64,000 nt of DNA. Source: Micromonospora musae (GTDB taxonomy: Bacteria > Actinomycetota > Actinomycetes > Mycobacteriales > Micromonosporaceae). A program made the translations under genes and the position numbers. Shown piece by piece: positions 8,866 through 16,350 of this stretch. Location of the stretch: assembly GCF_003626635.1 (NCBI RefSeq), contig NZ_RAZT01000013.1:1-64000 (forward strand), in the 5' to 3' direction. The notes below the pieces were generated by a model. It ran no database searches, was not told where the DNA came from, and was given only the letters and a program-made list of their open reading frames with translations. Every line of letters starts with the position of its first letter. The stretch's first letter is position 1.

Positions 8866-9387
8866 TCAGTCGCCGGTGACGCCGTCGATCCGCTCGCGGA
8901 TCAGGTCGGCGTGGCCGTTGTGCCGGGCGTACTCCTCGATCATGTGCAGGTAGATCCAGCGCAGGTTGAACGTGCGCTGCTTCGGACCCACCTCGGTGAA
9001 GGTCTCCTCGAGGGACCGGCCGACCGCGGCGGCCCGTGCCAGCTCGACCTCCCGCTCGAACGTGCCGAGGTCGGCCTCGGCATCGGCGTTGCTGACGTCG
9101 TGGTCGGCGTCCGGATGCTCCGGCGTGTAGTACGGGTAGTCGACCTGTTGGCCGGCGAAGTTCTCCCGGAACCACCAGGCCTCCACCTCGGCGAGGTGGC
9201 GGACCAGCCCCAGCAGGGTCAGCCCGGAGGGCTCGACGCTGGGTGTGCGCAGCTGCTCGGCGGTCAGTCCCGCGCACTTGAGCAGTAGCGTCTGGCGGTG
9301 GTAGTCGAGCCAGCTCTCGAGCATGGCGCGTTCGTCGCCGACGGTGATCTCGGGGGTCCGGACGACGTCCGGTGCTGTCCACGTCAT
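8866..9387 (-). CDS. DinB/DUF664 family protein
   Basis: 173 aa four-helix protein of the DinB-like DUF664 group, related to mycothiol-dependent metalloenzymes. Recognisable blocks are LLGLVRHLAEVEAWWFRENF and WIYLHMIEEYARHNGHADLI, whose histidines match the usual metal ligands. Members bind a divalent metal; some use mycothiol as co-substrate, but the reaction here is unknown. The ATG at 9387 is chosen over longer forms because AAGGA lies 7 nt upstream and the upstream residues are arginine-rich noise. It is read leftward behind the stress-protein/exporter genes. Confidence 0.85.
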   Translation of the reverse strand: MTWTAPDVVRTPEITVGDERAMLESWLDYHRQTLLLKCAGLTAEQLRTPSVEPSGLTLLGLVRHLAEVEAWWFRENFAGQQVDYPYYTPEHPDADHDVSNADAEADLGTFEREVELARAAAVGRSLEETFTEVGPKQRTFNLRWIYLHMIEEYARHNGHADLIRERIDGVTGD

Positions 9388-9434
9388 GCCGGCATCCTTC
9401 CCGGCGCCTCGGTGGCCGGGCGAGCGGGTTTCGT

Positions 9435-9929
9435 TCAGGGCACCACGACGACGGGCCAGCGGCCGCTGCGGACCAGCCGGGTGGCGACCGAGCCGACCAG
9501 CCGGTGGCCGGCCTGCTCGGACGCGCCGACGACGACCATGTCGGCCCGGAACTCGTCGGCGGCGTCGCGCAGCTCGGTGTACGGGTCGCCGCGCCGGCAC
9601 TCGAAGGTGATGGGCAGGCCGAATTCGTGCGCGGCGCGCTTGATGTCCTTGCGCAGCTCCGCGGTGAGCTCGTCCTGGGTGCGCTGCACGGCGGCGGCGT
9701 CCACGCCGGGCATCATGGCGACGAGGCCGTTCGGCGCGTTGACGAAGACCACCACGAGCGAGGCTCCCTGCCGGCGGGCGAGGCCGGCCGCGTACCAGCC
9801 GGCCCGCTCGGAGGTGCGGGTGCCGTCGACGCCGACCAGCACCACCCGGGGGCCGTCGGTGCCGCGTTCGAAGGGCCGGGGCTGGGCCTGCGGGCCGTAC
9901 TGCTCACGGTCGGGGGCTCCGACGCTCAT
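9435..9929 (-). CDS. Universal stress protein (UspA family)
   Basis: 164 aa single Usp domain: RVVLVGVDGTRTSERAGWYA (first strand and helix), LVVVFVNAP, a helical middle, ADMVVVGASEQAGHR and VGSVATRLVRSGRWPVVVV. The Gly-rich stretch after VVVGAS resembles, but does not perfectly match, the ATP-binding G-x2-G-x9-G(S/T) pattern, so nucleotide binding is uncertain. The ATG at 9929 has a GGGAG/GAGAGG element and is only 10 nt from the MFS stop, so it is probably co-transcribed with the exporter. Confidence 0.88.
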   Translation of the reverse strand: MSVGAPDREQYGPQAQPRPFERGTDGPRVVLVGVDGTRTSERAGWYAAGLARRQGASLVVVFVNAPNGLVAMMPGVDAAAVQRTQDELTAELRKDIKRAAHEFGLPITFECRRGDPYTELRDAADEFRADMVVVGASEQAGHRLVGSVATRLVRSGRWPVVVVP

Positions 9930-9939
9930 GACCTCTCCC

Positions 9940-11541
9940 TCACCTCTGCTCGTCGGTACGCGTGGCGGTGGCCACCGCCAGTTTCCTCTCCGTGTCAACG
10001 TTCGGCATCTCGTCGTTGTGCCGGCGCAGGGGCACCTCTTTGATGAAGCTCACGGCGATGAGCGCGAGCAGGGTGAACGGTGCGGCTGCGAGGAAGATGT
10101 CGCCTGCGCCGTGGCCGTACGCGTTCTCCACGATCGTCCGGATCGGGGCGGGCAGGGTGTGCAGGTCCGGCAGGGCGCCGCCGCCGGTGCCGGTGGCCGG
10201 GACGCCGAGCCGGGCGAATCCGTCGGCCAGGTAGCCGGTGACCTTGTGGGCGAGGACCGCGCCGAGCGCGGAGACCCCGACCGCGCCGCCGAGGCTGCGG
10301 AAGAACGCGACCACGCTGCTGGCCGCGCCGAGCTCGCGCGGGCTGACGGTGTTCTGCACCGCCAGCACCAGGTTCTGCATGGTCATGCCGAGCCCGATGC
10401 CGACCAGCGCCATGTAGCAGCTGAGCAGCGCGAAGTTCGTGTCCGCGCGGAGCGTGCCGAGCAGTGCGAATCCGGCGGTGAGCAGGGCCGAGCCGACGAC
10501 CAGGAATCGCTTCCAGCGGCCGGTCCGGCTGATCACCCGGCCGGTGAGCGTGGAGGAGACCACCAGGCCGAGGATCATCGGCAGCGTCATGAGGCCGGCC
10601 ATGGTCGGGCTCTCGCCGCGGCTGAGCTGGAAGTACTGGCCGAGGAAGACGGAGGCGCCGAACATGCCGATGCCGACCGCGATGCTGGCGACGGTGGCCA
10701 GGGTGATGGTCCGGGAACGGAACAGGTGGGGCGGGATCATCGGTTCGGCGGCCCGGGTCTCGATCCGGATCGCCAGCGCGCCGAGCAGCAGTGCGCCACC
10801 GACCATGGCCACGGTCGCCCAGGACGCCCAGGCGAACTGGTCACCGGCGAGGGAGACCCAGATCAGCAGCACCGAGACGGCTGCGGTGATCATCGTGGCG
10901 CCCCACCAGTCGATCTGTGCCTTGCGCTTCACGACGGGCAGGCGCAGCGTCTTCTGGAGCACGACGAGGGCGGCCATGGCGAACGGGACGCCGACGTAGA
11001 AGCACCAGCGCCAGCCGAGCCACGAGGTGTCGACGATCACGCCGCCGACCAGCGGGCCGCCGATGGTGCCGACGGCCATGACGGCGCCGAGGTAGCCGCT
11101 GTAGCGGCCCCGCTCGCGGGGCGCGATGATCGTCGCCATGATCACCTGTGCGAGGGCGGTGAGGCCACCGGCGCCCACGCCCTGCAACACGCGGCAGGCG
11201 ATCAGTTCGCCGGTGCCCTGCGCGGCGCCGGCGAGCACCGAGCCGAGGACGTAGATCAGCAGGGCGAGCTGGACCAGCGCCTTCTTGCTGGTCAAATCGG
11301 CCAGTTTGCCCCAGATTGGGGTGGTTGCCGTGGTCGCGAGCAGCGCCGCCGTGATCACCCAGGTGTACGCGGACTGGCCGCCGCCCAGGTCGGTGATGAT
11401 CCGCGGCAGCGCGTTCGAGACGACCGTCGAGGAGAGGATCGCGACGAACATGCCCAGCAGCAGGCCGGAGAGGGCCTGCAGGATCTGGCGGTGGGACATG
11501 TTCAGGGCGGTCGCCGGTGGAGACGCTGTCGCCTGGCTCAT
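9940..11541 (-). CDS. MFS drug exporter, DHA2 (14-TM) family
   Basis: 533 aa with about 14 hydrophobic helices. Motif A appears as GKLADLTSKKALVQLALLIY, motif B as RVLQGVGAGGL and the antiporter motif C as GTIGGPLVGGVIVD. These are the marks of proton-driven DHA2 exporters of the EmrB/QacA type; the substrate is unknown. The ATG at 11541 begins MSQATASPP; longer forms would read through the operator region. A MarR-type regulator gene lies immediately upstream on the same strand with two palindromes between them, so repression relieved by a toxic ligand is likely. The universal stress protein follows after 10 nt. Confidence 0.92.
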   Translation of the reverse strand: MSQATASPPATALNMSHRQILQALSGLLLGMFVAILSSTVVSNALPRIITDLGGGQSAYTWVITAALLATTATTPIWGKLADLTSKKALVQLALLIYVLGSVLAGAAQGTGELIACRVLQGVGAGGLTALAQVIMATIIAPRERGRYSGYLGAVMAVGTIGGPLVGGVIVDTSWLGWRWCFYVGVPFAMAALVVLQKTLRLPVVKRKAQIDWWGATMITAAVSVLLIWVSLAGDQFAWASWATVAMVGGALLLGALAIRIETRAAEPMIPPHLFRSRTITLATVASIAVGIGMFGASVFLGQYFQLSRGESPTMAGLMTLPMILGLVVSSTLTGRVISRTGRWKRFLVVGSALLTAGFALLGTLRADTNFALLSCYMALVGIGLGMTMQNLVLAVQNTVSPRELGAASSVVAFFRSLGGAVGVSALGAVLAHKVTGYLADGFARLGVPATGTGGGALPDLHTLPAPIRTIVENAYGHGAGDIFLAAAPFTLLALIAVSFIKEVPLRRHNDEMPNVDTERKLAVATATRTDEQR

Positions 11542-11620
11542 CTGTCCGGGCCTCCGGGGTCTTCGAGGGGATGCGGGGGGCGACGCCCGGCGGATGGCGG
11601 CGGTGGCGTCCGCGCGGGGA

Positions 11621-11655
11621 GTTGCCTGAGGCAACTTCTGGTTGCCTGAAGCAAC
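11621..11655. promoter_or_regulatory. Paired palindromic operator, probable MarR site
   Basis: Two 15-bp palindromes, GTTGCCTGAGGCAAC (11621-11635, perfect 6+3+6) and GTTGCCTGAAGCAAC (11641-11655), with centres exactly 20 bp apart, about two helical turns. They lie between the MarR gene (start 12134, stop 11697) and the MFS start (11541). Near-identical dyads of this length fit two MarR dimers bound on one DNA face. No clear -35/-10 pair is visible within them. Confidence 0.75.
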
Positions 11656-11696
11656 AACCAATCCGGGCGTATCCGATATTCCCGCTCCGGGGAAGG

Positions 11697-12134
11697 TCAG
11701 GACCAGGCGTTGTTGAACTTGTCGAGCAGGCGGGCGAACTCCGCCACGTCCTGCGCCGGCCAGCTGTCCAGCACCCGCCGGATGTGATCCATCCGCGCGG
11801 CCCGCGCCGCGTCGAAGCGCTGCTGACCCTCCTCGGTCAGGCTCAGCTGGGACGCGCGTCGGTCGGTCGGATCGGGCGTGCGGCGGACCAGACCGAGCGC
11901 CTCCAGGCCGCGGATCTGCCGGCTCAACGTGCCCTTGCCGATGCGGAGTCGACTCGCCAGGTCGGTGAGTCGGACCGAGTCGTACCTGCGCAGCCACAGC
12001 AGCAGCCCGTACGCGTTCGGTTCGAGGTTCTGGTGCACCTCGCGGGCGACTTCCCAGGAGACCGCCCGACCGCGCCGTAGTAGGGCGGTCAGCTCGTGCT
12101 CGACCGCCCGCAGCGTCTCCGCGTGCTCGTCCAC
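11697..12134 (-). CDS. MarR-family transcriptional regulator
   Basis: 145 aa winged-helix protein: dimerisation helices, a helix-turn-helix (VRLTDLASRLRIGKGTLSRQ), and a wing with the hallmark DPTDRRASQLSLTEEG. It probably represses the adjacent exporter through the two palindromes at 11621-11655. The GTG at 12134 gives the usual length. No Shine-Dalgarno is present, but TACCCT (minus strand, 12147-12142) ends 7 nt before the GTG, which fits a leaderless mRNA. The inducing ligand is unknown. Confidence 0.9.
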   Translation of the reverse strand: MDEHAETLRAVEHELTALLRRGRAVSWEVAREVHQNLEPNAYGLLLWLRRYDSVRLTDLASRLRIGKGTLSRQIRGLEALGLVRRTPDPTDRRASQLSLTEEGQQRFDAARAARMDHIRRVLDSWPAQDVAEFARLLDKFNNAWS

Positions 12135-12158
12135 GGCCTAGAGGGTACGGGGCCGAGG

Positions 12159-13871
12159 TCAGTTCGTGTCGGTGAGCCGCTGACGCATGACCTGTTGCAG
12201 GTGCCCGTCGCTCGTCGTGCCCTCGATGGTCACCTCGGCGTCGCGCCCCCGGTGCACGAGGGTGGCGATGGCGTTGCCGAAGTACGGCCCGGCCAGCTTG
12301 CGCCAGCGCACACCGGGGCTGCGTACGCCCGCCGAGCGGGCCAGGGCCCAGGTCGCCCCGGCCGGCCCGGGGGACCAGCCGAGCCGCATCAACGGGCGCA
12401 TGAAGGCCGGCACCTGGTTGTGGATCGGGGAGCAGGTGAGCTGGTGCACCGGCGTGGTGATCGCCGGATCGTCGAAGCGGGCCCGCGCCACGTACGAATG
12501 GTGCACATCGCCGGAGAGCACGCTGATCGACGCGGGTGGGGCGTACGCGGGCCCGGCGCCCACCCGGTCACCGGTGTGCCCCGGGCTGCCGCTGCCGATC
12601 CGGGCGAACGTCGCGGCGAGGCCCTCGAACGAGCGGCGGAACGCCGCCCAGTGCTCCAGGTCGAGCCCGCGGCGCAGCTTCTCGGAGACCCCGGCCACCC
12701 AGGGGCGCCGGGAGTCGGCCAGCTTCTCGTTCCACGCCTCGACGTGGTGGATGCCCGGCGGCAGGAGCCAGGGCAGCGAGGCGCCGACGAGCAGGTGGTC
12801 GTAGACGCCGTGCGCCTGGTCGAGGAACCAGGACCACTCACCCGGCGGCAGCATCGCCCGGTTGTTCCGGTCGAGTACCCGGCTGCACCTGTTGTCCAGC
12901 ATCACCAGCCGGGTCCGGCCCAGGTCGAGCGCGTAGCTCCACTGGTACTGCACCGCACGCCAGCGCTCGGTGTCGTGGGCCAGGTCGGACTCCTTGTCGA
13001 CCCGCTCGCCGAACTCGCGCAGCAGCCCGGTGGCGTCCTCGGCCGCGGCGATCTTGGCAAAGAGCGGGTCGGCCGCGATCTCCTCGGGGGCGAGGTTGCC
13101 GAGGTGCTGGTAGACCCAGTACGACGCGAGCCCACTGCCGATCCGCTCGGCCCACCACGGCTGCCGCCGGGCCTCGGCCCGCCAGGACGCCGAGGTGTTC
13201 CAGTCGTCGATGATCTCGTGATCGTCGAAGATCATGACGCTCGGCACGGTGGAGAGCAGCCAGCGGATCTCCGGGTCGCGCCAGGACTCCAGGTAGAGCT
13301 TGGTGTACTCGTCGAAGCTGACCACCTGGTCGGCGGGCGCCCCGCGCGGCCGCCGCCGACGCCGCTTGAGCAGTCGGCGCACCGTCGGTGAGGTTTCGTC
13401 CGCGTAGACCTGGTCGCCGAGGAGCACCAGCAGGTCGGGCAGGGCGGCGGGCTCGAAGTCGGCCATCAGGCGCCGGGCGTACGCGTCCAGCGCGTCCGGC
13501 GGCAGTTTCCGGGTGGTGGCGTGCTGGGTGGTCTCCCGGCAGGAGCCGAAGAGCAGCCGGACCGGCTGGTCCAGGTCGTCGGCGGCCCGGGTGCGGATCA
13601 CGCTCGGCGGGAACCCGGAGTCGGGCACCGGCCACACCACCTCGTCGCCGATCAGCACCTCGTACGTGGTGGCGCTGTCAGGGTTCAGCCCCTCGACGAC
13701 GACGAGCGCGTAGTGGTGGTCGAAGGCCGTGAAGGTGTGCGCGCTGCCGGTGGCCCCGTCGGCGGTCCGGACGGTGACCACGGCGGGTGCGGCTGTCTCG
13801 ACCCAGATCGTGGCGCGGGTCCCGACCACCCGCCGCAGCAGCGGGCCGATGAGCAGGTGGGCGGCAGGCAT
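12159..13871 (-). CDS. PhoD-type alkaline phosphatase/phosphodiesterase family protein
   Basis: 570 aa. An N-terminal beta-sandwich (HLLIGPLLRRVVGTRATIWV) precedes a metallophosphatase core: LLFGSCRE, LPDLLVLLGDQVYADE, SVMIFDDHEIIDDWN and ISVLSGDVHHSYVARA. The Asp/His/Asn residues of these blocks match the metal-binding pattern of the PhoD superfamily. There is no signal peptide or Tat motif, so it appears cytoplasmic, unlike classical secreted PhoD. The ATG at 13871 has GGAGG upstream. It is divergent from ftsY, with a 151-nt shared promoter region. Confidence 0.85.
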   Translation of the reverse strand: MPAAHLLIGPLLRRVVGTRATIWVETAAPAVVTVRTADGATGSAHTFTAFDHHYALVVVEGLNPDSATTYEVLIGDEVVWPVPDSGFPPSVIRTRAADDLDQPVRLLFGSCRETTQHATTRKLPPDALDAYARRLMADFEPAALPDLLVLLGDQVYADETSPTVRRLLKRRRRRPRGAPADQVVSFDEYTKLYLESWRDPEIRWLLSTVPSVMIFDDHEIIDDWNTSASWRAEARRQPWWAERIGSGLASYWVYQHLGNLAPEEIAADPLFAKIAAAEDATGLLREFGERVDKESDLAHDTERWRAVQYQWSYALDLGRTRLVMLDNRCSRVLDRNNRAMLPPGEWSWFLDQAHGVYDHLLVGASLPWLLPPGIHHVEAWNEKLADSRRPWVAGVSEKLRRGLDLEHWAAFRRSFEGLAATFARIGSGSPGHTGDRVGAGPAYAPPASISVLSGDVHHSYVARARFDDPAITTPVHQLTCSPIHNQVPAFMRPLMRLGWSPGPAGATWALARSAGVRSPGVRWRKLAGPYFGNAIATLVHRGRDAEVTIEGTTSDGHLQQVMRQRLTDTN

Positions 13872-14010
13872 GGCGGGAACCTCCGAGATGAGCGGACTTC
13901 ATCTTTCCCTACCCGGCCAACGGTCGCACCACTGCTGGTTGTGACCGAGACTACCGGCGTCGCCGGGCGGGCCCGGGTGCGGTGGCTGGGACGCCGCCGC
14001 CGGCATCTGA

Positions 14011-14016
14011 CAGGAT
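14011..14016 (+). promoter_or_regulatory. CAGGAT box, candidate leaderless -10 for ftsY
   Basis: CAGGAT ends 6 nt before the ftsY ATG at 14023, and no Shine-Dalgarno is visible. A -10 hexamer at this distance would start transcription at the start codon. No -35 box is clear. Confidence 0.4.
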
Positions 14017-14022
14017 TTCGGC

Positions 14023-15210
14023 ATGACGGATTACCTCCTCATCGCACTCGCCCTGCTCGGTGTGCTGATCCTCGGCGCGCTCGGGCTGGTCGTGCCGCGC
14101 CTGCGCCGCCGCCCGGAGCCACCGCTACCGACGACGGAGATCGACACACGGGCGCAGGAGGATCTGGCCGGCCCGCCGGTCGAGGCCCCCGAGTCGGACC
14201 TCGCCACCGGCGTGCTCGTCGAGGCGCCGCCCGTCGTGGAGGCCCCGCCCGCGCTGGAGGTCCCGGAGCCGACCGCCGGCCGGCTGGTCCGGCTGCGCAC
14301 CCGCCTGTCCCGCTCGCAGACCGTCTTCGGCAAGGGGCTGCTCGGCCTGCTCAGCCGCGACCACCTCGACGAGGACACCTGGGAGGAGATCGAGGACAAC
14401 CTCATCACCGCCGACGTCGGCGTCGACGCCACCCGCGAGATCGTCGACCGGCTGCGCGAGCGCACCCGGGTGCTGGGCACGCGTACCGGCGGTGAACTGC
14501 GTGCGCTGCTCGCCGCCGAGCTGGTCAACGCGCTCGACCCGACCCTCGACCGCTCGCTGAAGACCGCCCGCAAGGACGGCGTACCGGCGGTGCTGATGGT
14601 GGTCGGCGTCAACGGCGCCGGCAAGACCACCACCTGCGGCAAGATCGCCCGGGTGCTGGTCGCCGACGGCCGCAGCGTGCTGCTCGGCGCGGCCGACACC
14701 TTCCGGGCCGCCGCCGCCGACCAGCTGGAGACGTGGGGCGGTCGAGTCGGCGCCGAGACGGTCCGCGGCCCGGAGGCCGCCGACCCGGCGAGCGTCGCCT
14801 TCGACGCGGTCCGGCGCGGCATCGACAGCGGCGTGGACACCGTACTGATCGACACCGCCGGTCGCCTGCAGAACAAGATCGGCCTCATGGACGAGCTCGG
14901 CAAGGTCAAGCGGGTGGTGGAGCGGCACGGCCCGATCGACGAGACGATCCTCATCCTGGACGCCACCACCGGCCAGAACGGCCTGGAGCAGGCGCGGGTC
15001 TTCACCGAGGTGGTCAACGTGACGGGCGTGGTGCTCACCAAGCTCGACGGCACCGCCAAGGGCGGCATCGTGATCGCCGTGCAGCGCAAGCTCGGCATTC
15101 CGGTGAAGCTGGTCGGCCTCGGCGAGGGGCCGGACGACCTGGCGCCGTTCGACCCGGCCCAGTTCGTCGACGCGCTTCTGGGTACCGAGCCCGCCGCACG
15201 GGACGCGTAG
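14023..15210 (+). CDS. ftsY: Signal recognition particle receptor FtsY
   Basis: 395 aa SRP GTPase that docks ribosome-nascent-chain-SRP complexes at the membrane. It begins with a transmembrane helix (about residues 3-25, LLIALALLGVLILGALGLVV), as in actinobacterial FtsY, and an acidic linker. The N domain and G domain follow, with P-loop GVNGAGKT at 195-202, DTFRAAAADQLETW, DTAGRLQNK and TKLDGTAKGG. Its partner Ffh is encoded at 22652. Transcription may be leaderless. Confidence 0.97.
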   Translation: MTDYLLIALALLGVLILGALGLVVPRLRRRPEPPLPTTEIDTRAQEDLAGPPVEAPESDLATGVLVEAPPVVEAPPALEVPEPTAGRLVRLRTRLSRSQTVFGKGLLGLLSRDHLDEDTWEEIEDNLITADVGVDATREIVDRLRERTRVLGTRTGGELRALLAAELVNALDPTLDRSLKTARKDGVPAVLMVVGVNGAGKTTTCGKIARVLVADGRSVLLGAADTFRAAAADQLETWGGRVGAETVRGPEAADPASVAFDAVRRGIDSGVDTVLIDTAGRLQNKIGLMDELGKVKRVVERHGPIDETILILDATTGQNGLEQARVFTEVVNVTGVVLTKLDGTAKGGIVIAVQRKLGIPVKLVGLGEGPDDLAPFDPAQFVDALLGTEPAARDA

Positions 15211-15290
15211 GCTCGGTGGGCACTGACGATCGCGGATACCTGGACTGGCGGGACCCGAGCCACTCCTCGCGACGCCTGGGGAGACCGTAC

Positions 15291-16079
15291 GTGACGTCAC
15301 AGGAGATCCCGCTGCACGGCGGGAACGTGAGCACCGTCGTCCGGGTCGGAGACACGGTGCGGCGCAACGCCGGGCCGTGGACCCCGTCGGTGCACGCCCT
15401 GCTGCGCCACCTGGAGTACGTCGGGTTCACCGGGGCGCCCCGCGCGCTCGGCATGGACGAGCGCAACCGGGAGGTCCTGTCGTACCTGGAGGGGGAGTGC
15501 GGGGAGTACCCGCTCGCCCGGCACTGGGTGACCGACGAGGCGCTGGTGACCGTCGCCACCATGCTGCGGATGTTCCACGACGCCCAGTACGGCTTCGTGC
15601 CCCCACCGAACGCGGTGTGGCGCTCGTTCGGGCCGCCACCGCCGGACACCGAGGTGATCTGCCACCACGACGCCGCGCCGCACAACGTCATCTGGCGGCC
15701 GGACGGCACGCTCGGTCTGATCGACTTCGACCTCGCCTCGCCCGGCGCCCGGATCTACGACGTGGCCTACGCGGCGTGGACCTGGGTGCCCATCTTCTCC
15801 GACCGGGACTCGATCACCCTCGGCTGGAAGCATCCGGACCGGCCGCGCCGGCTGCGCCTCTTCGCCGACGCGTACGGGCTGATCCCCCGCGACCGGCACC
15901 GGCTGATCCGCACCATCCGCAAGCGGATCGTCGACCACGTGGAGGGCATCCGCCGGATGGCCGCCGCCGGGGACCCGGCGTTCGTACGGATCGTGCACAA
16001 GGGGCACCTGCGCCGGCCGATGCGGGACCTGCGGCTGCTCGACTACGAGCGGGTCGTCCTGGAGGACGCGCTGCGCTGA
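15291..16079 (+). CDS. Aminoglycoside-phosphotransferase-fold kinase
   Basis: 262 aa protein of the APH/choline-kinase fold. The catalytic loop ICHHDAAPHNVIW has the HxDxxxxN pattern and is followed by the metal-binding LIDFDLASPG; the N-lobe is short. Such small proteins are common in actinomycetes and phosphorylate unknown small molecules, so antibiotic resistance should not be assumed. The GTG at 15291 is preferred because GGGGAG lies 6 nt upstream; an in-frame GTG at 15216, 5 nt after ftsY, has no ribosome binding site. Confidence 0.8.
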   Translation: MTSQEIPLHGGNVSTVVRVGDTVRRNAGPWTPSVHALLRHLEYVGFTGAPRALGMDERNREVLSYLEGECGEYPLARHWVTDEALVTVATMLRMFHDAQYGFVPPPNAVWRSFGPPPPDTEVICHHDAAPHNVIWRPDGTLGLIDFDLASPGARIYDVAYAAWTWVPIFSDRDSITLGWKHPDRPRRLRLFADAYGLIPRDRHRLIRTIRKRIVDHVEGIRRMAAAGDPAFVRIVHKGHLRRPMRDLRLLDYERVVLEDALR

Positions 16080-16146
16080 CCAGCGCCACGGCACCCCGGC
16101 CGGCCCCTCGGTGGGGTGCCGCGACCGCGCGTCGAGCCCCGGCAAT

Positions 16147-16199
16147 CAGGTATCCGCCTGTGTTCCAGGTATCCGCCTGTGTTCCCGGGCGGACACCTG
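16147..16199. repeat. Tandem 19-bp repeat plus inverted half-copy upstream of amtB
   Basis: CAGGTATCCGCCTGTGTTC occurs twice head-to-tail (16147-16165 and 16166-16184), followed by an inverted near-copy GCGGACACCTG (16189-16199), which is CAGGTATCCGC with one change. It abuts the GlnR boxes and may be part of the amtB control region or a separate binding site. Confidence 0.8.
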
Positions 16200-16201
16200 C
16201 C

Positions 16202-16238
16202 GTCACAGGCTCGAAACAACCCGTCACGGAACGGAAAC
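16202..16238 (+). promoter_or_regulatory. Two GlnR boxes controlling amtB-glnK-glnD
   Basis: GTCAC-N6-GAAAC occurs at 16202-16217 and again at 16223-16238, 21 bp apart. This matches exactly the actinobacterial GlnR consensus gTnAC-n6-GaAAC seen upstream of amtB and glnA in Streptomyces. The boxes lie 113-149 bp upstream of the amtB start, placing the operon in the nitrogen-limitation regulon. Two strong purine-rich ribosome binding sites (16321-16327 and 16341-16345) follow. Confidence 0.88.
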
Positions 16239-16350
16239 CCGTCGGAGCCCCCGGGTGAAACAGCTGACGACGAGGCTTCCCGCAGCCGGCCCACGGGCGA
16301 CGCTGCCCCGGAAGCCGCTAAGGAGGGAATTCCACCTATAGGAGGCCAGC

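Noticed and set aside
15216..15290. Longer N-terminus for the APH-fold kinase starting at GTG 15216
   Set aside because: No Shine-Dalgarno lies before it, while GTG 15291 has GGGGAG at good spacing.
15291..16079. Calling the APH-fold gene an antibiotic-resistance determinant
   Set aside because: The fold is shared with many metabolic kinases and nothing in the context points to a resistance role.
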